Part shown: in pieces, positions 1 to 5,709 of the stretch
How the letters are laid out: every line of letters begins with the position of its first letter
Numbering within the stretch: position 1 is the first letter of the stretch
Source: Deltaproteobacteria bacterium
GTDB taxonomy: Bacteria; Desulfobacterota; Desulfarculia; Adiutricales; Adiutricaceae
DNA length: 8,648 nucleotides
Assembly: GCA_031278795.1 (NCBI GenBank)
Contig: JAITJT010000269.1
Span: forward strand, 1-8,648
Reading direction: 5' to 3'
Program-made: the position numbers and the translations under genes
Notes under the pieces: model-generated
What the model saw: the letters and a program-made list of their open reading frames with translations, nothing else
Told to the model about the DNA's origin: nothing
The model's database searches: none

Positions 1-1
1 T

Positions 2-1174
2 ACTTCCTTCATCTCTACGTCATATAAACACCCAAAGCGTTCTATCTTGGTGGACAAAGATGGACACCCAATCTCTATTGTCGATCTTTTTAAATACCCA
101 ACAGAATCGTCTGATACCTACCCCGCCCTTGAAAGACTAAGAAATAAATTCGCTCTTTCAAAAATTTTAGTTGTAAGCGACATAGATTTTATCAAAGACG
201 ATGTTATTCGTATTTTAAAAAAGACCCCTGGTGTTGATTATATAGCTAAATTACTCCCACCATCTCCCACAGATTTAGCGGATGATGGGCATTTTAAACC
301 TCGGCTTCTTGATGATCGTGACACCTATGATTTCACGGCGCCTCTAGGGTATTCTGGCTATCGCTGTGTAGCTTATAAAAACCACGACCTTTTCAAAAAA
401 AGAACCAAAGCTAGAGAGGCCTTGATAGAAACAACATGTAAAAAATTTGACAAAATTATCAAAAAAGTCGAAAAAGGAAAACTTAAAGATGCAAGTGAAA
501 TCGGTCTTGCGGTAGGGAGAATAATTGGCGAAAATAAGATAAAAAAATATTTTGACTTAACCATTAAGGAGAACTTCTTTGAATATGTTATAAATGATGG
601 AATTATTGAATTGGGCAAGGGCGTGGATGCTATCTCTATATTCAGAACGCACCTAAACGCCAAGACATTATCAAGCGAAGAGTGCGTGAAATTGTATAAG
701 TATCTTTGCAAACTTGAAAAAACTATCAGTTCTATAGAAACTGAAGATTTAGGATTTGGTCCAAACATTAATCACCCGGATGACAGATTCGATGCTCTTC
801 TATTTTTATCAATGCTCTCAAGCTACACAGCATCCCACATGAAAATAGCGTGGAGCGATTTGACTTTAACTGACACGTTTCTTTCAGAGACGAAGAATCA
901 AAAAGCCCCTGCGACCCCTCATAAGACATCCGAAAAGGTAGAGAGGAAAGGCGGATTCAAAGAGACAATAATCGCGCCAAAAACCATGCCGGATAAATCA
1001 TTTAAGCGCCTGTTGGCAAATCTCGGAAACGTTTGTGACGTAAATTTGGTTTTGCGCAAAACAGACGCGGAGAAGAAGGATATAGCGTTTAGTAGGACGC
1101 AAAAACTAACTCTTCTGGAGCAAAAAGCCCTCGATTTGATTCTAGAGATACCAAAGTATCCAAGCGCTCTCTAA
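2..1174 (+). CDS. IS1634-type (IS4 superfamily) transposase, 5' end outside window
   Basis: The frame is open from the first bases of the window, so this is the C-terminal part of a longer gene. The TTG at base 47 is probably not the real start. The segment 'ILVVSDIDFIKDDVI' fits the region of the second catalytic Asp of IS1634-like DDE transposases (Asp at about base 179). The first Asp should lie upstream of the window. 'FRTHLNAKTLSSEECVKLYK' followed by 'LEKT' (Tyr at 695, Glu at 716) fits the region of the third acidic residue and the YREK motif. 'FKRLLANLGNV' and 'LTLLEQKALDLIL' match the usual C-terminal tail. The YREK lysine position reads Glu (base 737) and the usual FR after the catalytic Glu is changed, so it may be divergent or inactive. 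It is AT-rich and resembles the remnant at 2356-2667. Confidence 0.82.
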   Translation, partial: TSFISTSYKHPKRSILVDKDGHPISIVDLFKYPTESSDTYPALERLRNKFALSKILVVSDIDFIKDDVIRILKKTPGVDYIAKLLPPSPTDLADDGHFKPRLLDDRDTYDFTAPLGYSGYRCVAYKNHDLFKKRTKAREALIETTCKKFDKIIKKVEKGKLKDASEIGLAVGRIIGENKIKKYFDLTIKENFFEYVINDGIIELGKGVDAISIFRTHLNAKTLSSEECVKLYKYLCKLEKTISSIETEDLGFGPNINHPDDRFDALLFLSMLSSYTASHMKIAWSDLTLTDTFLSETKNQKAPATPHKTSEKVERKGGFKETIIAPKTMPDKSFKRLLANLGNVCDVNLVLRKTDAEKKDIAFSRTQKLTLLEQKALDLILEIPKYPSAL

Positions 1175-1416
1175 ACAAATTTTTTATAAACGTCCTAAAG
1201 CGTTTGATTATTGTAAATTTTCCTTATATGAAAGCATCTTTTAAAACAATAATTTCATAAATATAAGTTTCCAAGAGTGCCATTAAATACGTACGCAACA
1301 AGTTCATAATGGAGACACTCACGCATTATATTAAGAGTATTGTAATCACGCTAGATAGCTTCAAAATAAACTTCCTAATTTATAGAAAACATATACTTTT
1401 TCAAATTTTCAATATA
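1175..1416. other. AT-rich spacer without a gene
   Basis: About 240 AT-rich bases lie between the transposase stop and the first repeat unit. I see no convincing open frame with a ribosome site. The right end of the IS should be here, but its terminal inverted repeat cannot be recognised because the left end is outside the window. A weak inverted repeat, AAACG...CGTTT, lies about 10 bases after the stop and is too short to call a terminator. Confidence 0.5.
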
Positions 1417-1456
1417 AGTAGATTCCACCTAAATATTAGCTAAGGTCTACATCAAC

Positions 1457-1492
1457 ATTTTCAATTTTTAATTACCACTATTTTCGATTCAT
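1457..1492 (+). promoter_or_regulatory. Conserved leader block upstream of gene A
   Basis: These 36 bases are identical to 2708-2743 and end 22 bases before the gene A start, although the coding sequences downstream have diverged considerably. A promoter or a translation-controlling leader would explain this. I could not place a convincing -35/-10 pair with normal spacing, so its function is inferred only from conservation. Gene A's ribosome site, AGGGG at 1504-1508, follows 6 bases before the ATG. Confidence 0.45.
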
Positions 1493-1514
1493 AACTATTT
1501 TAAAGGGGATTATT

Positions 1515-2213
1515 ATGAACAATTCATATTTTTTCAGAAATATTTCCAGTTTCAACACAATTATCGCCGCTATCCTCAAAACATCCATGCTAATCGTGCT
1601 CCTTTCCTTTTTCACGTTTGGCGGCGACTCCCAGGCTATGGCGAGCCCAACGGCGGAGCCCAAGTACTATACCCAGTGCTATAAGCCCATCTCCAAATAT
1701 GAAAAGGAGATCAATGCGAAGTCCGCTAGTACCGACCAGGGTGGCTTAAAAGGCGCCTTAAACGAACTTCAGTCCAAAAATGCAGATGAGCGTTTCGCCA
1801 GCTACTCCAAGTACCTTGACGATGACTACGAAAGGATCTCTAAGGCCATGGACTCCTTAGTTGAGTCGAGCAACTGCTACAGCCAGGCCAACAAACAGTT
1901 GAGTACGGACTTTGAAGCCGGAAAGATCCCCGAAAAAGAAAGCGATGCAAGAAAAGCCGCAATCATGAGCGGTGTCGATGTCTGCAAGCAAATACTTACG
2001 CACTACTCCGACCTCGCGGAGACCAACATAGAGCAATATGATGAAGTCTTAAAGACCGAGTCCTCGAGAACAACAGACAAGCCCAGCGCCCAGATAATCG
2101 AGGACTTCAACAACAAGCTGACTAAACTCAAGAACACCAAAGCCGACATCTTTATTCTCAGTAGTGACTTAGAAATTATGAACTCAGGCAACCTTTTGGA
2201 TATGCTCTTCTAA
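1515..2213 (+). CDS. Secreted paralogue A, zipper-less member of a small family of unknown function
   Basis: A 232-residue protein I do not recognise as a named family. Residues about 20-43 form a Sec signal peptide (ILKTS, then a hydrophobic stretch) with likely cleavage AMA|S at 43. There is no lipobox, so export to the periplasm or outside is expected. The mature part is highly polar, probably helical, with Cys55 (in YYTQCYKPIS), Cys121 (NCYSQA) and Cys157, and a conserved RTTDKPSA motif at 185-192. It is collinear with gene C, including T73-x-Q-G-x-L-x-G-x-L82, and then lacks the 34 residues that form most of C's glycine-zipper hairpin. The start is set by AGGGG six bases upstream and by homology with gene B. 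It lies in a direct-repeat unit between two transposase sequences. Its function is unknown. Confidence 0.85.
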   Translation: MNNSYFFRNISSFNTIIAAILKTSMLIVLLSFFTFGGDSQAMASPTAEPKYYTQCYKPISKYEKEINAKSASTDQGGLKGALNELQSKNADERFASYSKYLDDDYERISKAMDSLVESSNCYSQANKQLSTDFEAGKIPEKESDARKAAIMSGVDVCKQILTHYSDLAETNIEQYDEVLKTESSRTTDKPSAQIIEDFNNKLTKLKNTKADIFILSSDLEIMNSGNLLDMLF

Positions 2214-2355
2214 TCCTAAGTTTAAAAACCCCCCAGCACTTGGGCCCCCATGGATTTCAAGGATATAGCGTAAGGTGAGCTTATTTTTTACTTTTACACT
2301 GAAATTTTTAGGAACCATTCTTGCATCTATCAATTAAGTCCTTATTTTGAACCGC

Positions 2356-2667
2356 ATATTTACAGTTTTTAAAAAATATACCTGTTGTTGATTATATAGC
2401 TATATTACTCCCACTATCTCTCATACCTTTAGCGGGTGTTGGGCATATTTTGCCTCGTCTTCTTGATGACAAAATAGTCCGTGATTTCACCGCGCCTTAC
2501 GGGTATTGTGGCGATCGCTTTGTAGCTTATAAAATCCACGACATTTTCAAAAAAAAACCAATGCGAGAGAGGCCTTCATATAATCAACTTCTAAAACATT
2601 TGATAAAATTAAGAAAAAAAACGAAGATTGTCTCAGACTGTATAAGGATCTCACAAAATTTTTAAAA
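2356..2667 (+). pseudogene. Decayed IS1634-type transposase fragment
   Basis: From about 2363 the translation reads FLKNIPVVDYIAILLP, then PRLLDD, DFTAPYGYCGDRFVAYKIHDIFKK. It matches the segment starting near base 212 of the upstream transposase (ILKKTPGVDYIAKLLPP, DFTAPLGYSGYRCVAYKNHDLFKK). In the A-run near 2549-2557 one base is missing relative to the intact copy, shifting the frame. Restoring the frame gives EAFI-stop-STSKTFDKIKKK, against EALIETTCKKFDKIIKK, so a stop at 2581 has also arisen. The text then jumps to CLRLYKDL, resembling CVKLYKYL of the YREK region, which implies an internal deletion of about 180 bases. That last match is short and less certain. The fragment exactly fills the gap between the two direct-repeat units. 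Confidence 0.85.
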
Positions 2668-2707
2668 AGCAGATTCCGCTTAATTTTACCTAAATTTTTG
2701 CGTCAAT

Positions 2708-2743
2708 ATTTTCAATTTTTAATTACCACTATTTTCGATTCAT
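2708..2743 (+). promoter_or_regulatory. Conserved leader block upstream of gene B
   Basis: This is the same 36 bases as at 1457-1492, ending 22 bases before the gene B start. The ribosome site AGGGG at 2753-2757 follows. The function is inferred from conservation only. Confidence 0.45.
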
Positions 2744-2765
2744 GACTATTTTAGGGGTGATTATT

Positions 2766-3467
2766 ATGAACATTTCTAACTTTTTCAGAAATATTACCAG
2801 TTTCACCACAATTACCTCATCTATACTCAAAACATCCACGCTAATCGTGCTCCTTTCCTTTTTCACGCTTGGAAGCGACTCCCAGGCTATGGCGAGCCAA
2901 ATGAAGGAGCCCAAGTACTATCCCCAGTGCTATAAGCCCATCTCCAAACATGTAAAGGAGATCAAGGCGATCGCCTCCAGTACCGACCAGGACGACTTTG
3001 AAGACACCTCAAACGGGCCTCAGCCCAAAAATCCGAATGAGCGTTTCGCCAACTACACCAAGTACCTAGACAAGGACTCCGACAGGATCTCTAAGGCCAT
3101 GGACTCCATAGTTGAGTCGAGCAATTGCTACCGCGAGGCCAACAAACAGTTGCGCAAGGACTTTGAGGCCGGAAAGATACCCGAAAAGGAGAGGGATGCA
3201 AGGAAAGCCGCAATCACAAGCGGTGTCGATGACTGCGTGGAAATCGTGAATCACTACATGGTCCTTGCGCAGGCCCACGTCAAGATATATGAAGAAGTCT
3301 TAAAGCTAGAGACCTCAAAAACAACAGACAAGGCCAGCGCCCAGCTCATCAAGGACTTCAACAAGAAGCTCTTCGATCTCAGCATGAGCGTAACCGAACT
3401 CATTTATTTGCGTAGTAACTTACTTGTGATGGACTCAGACGACATTTTTGGCGACCTCGTTTTCTAA
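2766..3467 (+). CDS. Secreted paralogue B, zipper-less member of the same family
   Basis: A 233-residue paralogue of A that aligns without gaps almost to the C-terminus. The start is ATG 2766, not the in-frame ATG at 2742. The 2766 site has AGGGG at 2753-2757, it matches the gene A start base for base, and gene A has no ATG at the position equivalent to 2742. The signal peptide (LKTSTLIVLLSFFTLGSDSQAMA) ends near residue 43. Cys55, Cys121 and Cys157 and the KTTDKASA motif are kept. The zipper footprint that A still shares with C (Gly76, Gly80) has changed to Asp in B (TDQDDFEDTS), so B is further from C than A is. The mature protein is polar and probably helical; no enzyme motif is visible. 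Its function is unknown. Confidence 0.85.
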   Translation: MNISNFFRNITSFTTITSSILKTSTLIVLLSFFTLGSDSQAMASQMKEPKYYPQCYKPISKHVKEIKAIASSTDQDDFEDTSNGPQPKNPNERFANYTKYLDKDSDRISKAMDSIVESSNCYREANKQLRKDFEAGKIPEKERDARKAAITSGVDDCVEIVNHYMVLAQAHVKIYEEVLKLETSKTTDKASAQLIKDFNKKLFDLSMSVTELIYLRSNLLVMDSDDIFGDLVF

Positions 3468-3650
3468 GTTTAAATCTTCCCCGGCACCTGGCCTCCATGG
3501 ATTTCAAGGATATGGCGTAAGATGAGCTTAGTTTTCACCTTTAAACTGATATTTTTAGGAATGATTCTTGCAATTGTTCATTAAGGCCTTATTTAGAACC
3601 GCTTCTTTGCCGAAAGTTTCTCTTATTCATTTCTTTTTAAGGGTAATTAC

Positions 3651-4490
3651 ATGAAAAAATCCGCCTTTTTGGGAATAAACACCAAGTTAAGCGCTAGTCC
3701 AGCCATGTTCCTTAAAATTTCCACATATATATTACTTCTAATTGTCCTAACCTTTAGCTTTAGCGCCCAGGCCGTGGCCAAGCAGACGCTTAAGGTCAAG
3801 TATTATCCTACATGCTTTGAGCCCATCTCCACCCTAAACAAGGAGGCCAGGGAGCTCTCCCTAAGAACCGCCCAGGGCGCGCTGGTTGGCTCCTTAGCCG
3901 GCGCGGCGGCCGGTCTCTTGACCGGAAAGAGCGAGAACATCTTGAAAGGGGCGGCCCTTGGCTTAGTCGCGGGGGCCACGGTTGGCTACATAGTAACGGC
4001 CGAGCTGCAGGCCAAGAACCTTGAGGAGCGTTTCGCCACCTACGAAAAGTTTCTTGACCAAGACTACAGCACCCTCAACAAGGCGGTGAGCTCCGCCAAG
4101 GTAACCGCCAAGTGCTACAGCCAGGCCTACACTAAGCTGGAAAAGGCCTACCAGGCCGGAAGGATATCCAGTGGGGAGATGAGGGAAAGGGTAACTGAAA
4201 TTAGGGACGGAAGCGTGTTCGCCAAGGGAATCTTGAAATACTACAAAGACGCCTCTGTTGCCAACATTGAGCAATTTGAAGGGATCCAAGTATTCGAGCA
4301 AAATAGAACTACAGACAGGCCAAGCGCCAAGCTAAGCTCAGATTACGCCCGGAAGCTCACAGAGAACAAAAGGGTCGTGACCCTGGCCGAGGTGACTGAC
4401 AAGATGTATGACCAAACCTTGGTGAACGCCAACATCATGCTAGAGGTGCTTCAAGCTAAAATAACTATTATCCAAGAGTTTTTGGCCTAA
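3651..4490 (+). CDS. Secreted glycine-zipper paralogue C
   Basis: A 279-residue protein with a Sec signal peptide (cleavage near AVA|K, residue 43), AAGGG seven bases before the ATG, and no lipobox. Residues 76-113 form a textbook glycine zipper: Gly76, 80, 84, 88, 92, a short polar turn (KSENILK), then Gly100, 104, 108, 112, with small and hydrophobic residues between. This suggests two packed membrane helices. The rest is polar and probably helical, with Cys55 (YYPTCFEPIS), Cys155 (KCYSQA) and NRTTDRPSA at 218-226. It lacks the third Cys of A and B (Ala191 here) and is about 13 residues longer at the C-terminus. Base composition is less AT-rich than A and B. Glycine-zipper hairpins occur in outer-membrane-associated and pore-forming proteins. 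Which applies here is unknown. Confidence 0.85.
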   Translation: MKKSAFLGINTKLSASPAMFLKISTYILLLIVLTFSFSAQAVAKQTLKVKYYPTCFEPISTLNKEARELSLRTAQGALVGSLAGAAAGLLTGKSENILKGAALGLVAGATVGYIVTAELQAKNLEERFATYEKFLDQDYSTLNKAVSSAKVTAKCYSQAYTKLEKAYQAGRISSGEMRERVTEIRDGSVFAKGILKYYKDASVANIEQFEGIQVFEQNRTTDRPSAKLSSDYARKLTENKRVVTLAEVTDKMYDQTLVNANIMLEVLQAKITIIQEFLA

Positions 4491-4693
4491 TAGCTGTTCA
4501 AGCTCTAGCTCACTCAAGCCTATTACGCCTATCCTGGATAGAGCATAATTCCAGAGCTAAAGATGCACCAATAGCCCTTGGAAATTTTTCCACTTTTCTT
4601 ACTTCTTCTGTTGTTGTTGTTGTTGTTAGTTGAACTTTGGTTGATCCGTTAATTTCTTGCTAACGTTATTTGTCGCGTTTTTAAAAAAACTTT
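4491..4693. other. Convergent intergenic spacer
   Basis: This spacer lies between gene C (plus) and the hydrolase gene (minus), which converge here. It holds a short palindrome, CTATCCTGGATAG, and an imperfect TGGAAATTTTTCCA hairpin followed by a pyrimidine run. These could act as a weak bidirectional terminator, but neither has a solid stem plus T-tract. A microsatellite is listed separately. Confidence 0.4.
4609..4626. repeat. (TGT)6 trinucleotide tandem repeat
   Basis: There are six perfect TGT units, directly after a related CTTCTT stretch, in the convergent spacer. It is outside any gene I support, so slippage would not change a protein. It could be variable in length between strains. 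Confidence 0.85.
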
Positions 4694-5581
4694 CTATAGC
4701 ACCGATCTTAGCGGAAGCACATATTGATCCAAGAGGGCCTTCCACCTTTCTTTCCAGCCCTTGTCGTGGGAGGTGGGGATGGGGACTCTTTGGAGTTTCA
4801 CGAAAGGCGCCCTGGCGGCGTAGACCATGGACATCTCGGGCGGTATTATGCTGTCCTTGGTGCCGTAGAAGTGAATCTGGGGTATCTTGTTGATGAGGTC
4901 GGCCCTGTCAGCCGGGTTTAGCGACTGGAACATGGGCCTGAATTTTCTAGTGGTTACCCACCAGTCCGTGTCCAGTAGCCCGGCCACGGTTACCACGGAT
5001 TTAACGTCATCCCGGGACTCGGCCAGGAGCACGGCCAATCCGCCGCCTCCGGAGAATCCCACAAGATGGATAAAACTGGCCCCGGCCTTTAGCTTGGCCT
5101 GATTTATGGCCTCGCTAGCGGCATCTATGGCCTGGGGGGCTAGCCTTCCGGAGGACCAGTAGACCTTGTTGGCCGGGGTGGCGTAGGCCGGCATGAACTG
5201 GCCGATTCTGGCCAGATACAATACCCGAGGGGCTGGATCCTGGACAGCTAGATCCAAGGTGGTGGCGATGGTGGGAGTGGGGTCCACGTTCACCCGGCCC
5301 CGGGAGACCCCCCGGCCGTCACCTTCCAGATAAACCACCAGATCGTCTCCTGGTTCTGTGACTTTGAGGAGCCCGGCCAGGTGGAAGGGCGGGGTGGAGA
5401 AATCCTCGGCCTGGAAGCCCAGGGGCCCGCTACGCGTGACGTTCATGTCCCAGAGCTCCCTGGAGCTTCTGGGGGCGCAGCCTGAAACTATCAGCATGGT
5501 TAGGGTTAAAAGGATTAGGGAGCTAACTGCGCCCTGGCTACTTTTTCTCTCTGTGCTGCTATTTCCTTGGGTAATTTTCAT
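4694..5581 (-). CDS. Alpha/beta-hydrolase-fold lipoprotein
   Basis: A 295-residue protein starting at ATG 5581. A longer in-frame start at 5656 exists but lies inside a strong hairpin and would put about 25 charged residues before the signal peptide. From 5581 the signal (LILLTLTMLIVSGC) ends in lipobox VSGC with Cys35. Ala follows the Cys, not Asp, so outer-membrane sorting is likely. The fold is suggested by VVYLEGDGRG (oxyanion-hole region), nucleophile elbow GFSGGG with Ser177, Asp243 in FYGTKDSIIPPE, and His272 in TSHDKGW, giving a complete Ser-Asp-His set in the right order. The substrate is unknown; an esterase or lipase-like activity in the envelope is the plain inference. No good ribosome site precedes 5581. 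It is the last gene of the minus-strand group, 128 bases after proC and across a hairpin. Confidence 0.78.
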   Translation of the reverse strand: MKITQGNSSTERKSSQGAVSSLILLTLTMLIVSGCAPRSSRELWDMNVTRSGPLGFQAEDFSTPPFHLAGLLKVTEPGDDLVVYLEGDGRGVSRGRVNVDPTPTIATTLDLAVQDPAPRVLYLARIGQFMPAYATPANKVYWSSGRLAPQAIDAASEAINQAKLKAGASFIHLVGFSGGGGLAVLLAESRDDVKSVVTVAGLLDTDWWVTTRKFRPMFQSLNPADRADLINKIPQIHFYGTKDSIIPPEMSMVYAARAPFVKLQRVPIPTSHDKGWKERWKALLDQYVLPLRSVL

Positions 5582-5630
5582 TTCTAAAGTTTTCGGATCT
5601 TTTCCAATATGATTAAAACTCGAAAGCCTC

Positions 5631-5668
5631 CCAAAAGGCCTTTTGGCTTTGGCCAAAAGGCCCTTTGG
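5631..5668. terminator. Strong 17-bp hairpin between proC and the lipoprotein gene
   Basis: Bases 5631-5647 pair with 5652-5668 with one mismatch around a 4-base loop. The left arm includes the perfect 16-base palindrome CCAAAAGGCCTTTTGG. It lies about 40 bases downstream of the proC stop. It is probably a terminator or processing/attenuation hairpin for the pta-proC transcript. The only T-rich stretch on the minus strand follows about 13 bases later, so it is not a classical intrinsic terminator. Confidence 0.55.
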
Positions 5669-5709
5669 GAATGTTTCGTTTTATACTTAGGCTATTTGAG
5701 GTTTTGCTT

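Larger units (their letters stand above)
1417..2355 (+). repeat. Direct-repeat unit 1 (leader + gene A + 3' flank)
   Basis: This unit matches 2668-3602 along its whole length. The leader blocks are both exactly 98 bases to the ATG, with an identical 36-base run at 1457-1492 versus 2708-2743. The coding regions are clearly paralogous, and the 3' flanks (2218-2355 versus 3466-3602) share blocks such as ATGGATTTCAAGGATAT and end in GAACCGC. In unit 2 the 3' flank leads straight into gene C. Here it is cut off by the transposase remnant. Confidence 0.85.
2668..3602 (+). repeat. Direct-repeat unit 2 (leader + gene B + 3' flank)
   Basis: This is the second copy of the unit at 1417-2355, with the same order and nearly the same length: a 98-base leader, a gene of 233 instead of 232 codons, and a 137-base instead of 138-base 3' flank. 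It begins where the transposase remnant stops and ends about 50 bases before gene C. The flank shared with unit 1 therefore probably represents the original spacer between an A/B-type gene and gene C. Confidence 0.85.

Noticed and set aside
2271..2289. TAAG-GTGAG-CTTA followed by a T-run after gene A
   Set aside because: A 4-bp stem is too weak for a terminator. A similar stem exists after gene B, but its T-run is poor.
2742..2765. Upstream in-frame ATG of gene B
   Set aside because: No ribosome site precedes it, gene A has no ATG at the same place in an otherwise conserved leader, and AGGGG sits correctly before 2766.
3963..4301. Minus-strand open frame of 112 codons within gene C
   Set aside because: It is a shadow of gene C, whose signal peptide and paralogues prove the plus frame.
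5582..5656. Longer start for the lipoprotein gene
   Set aside because: It begins inside the strong hairpin and would place a charged extension before the signal peptide; ATG 5581 gives a normal lipoprotein signal.
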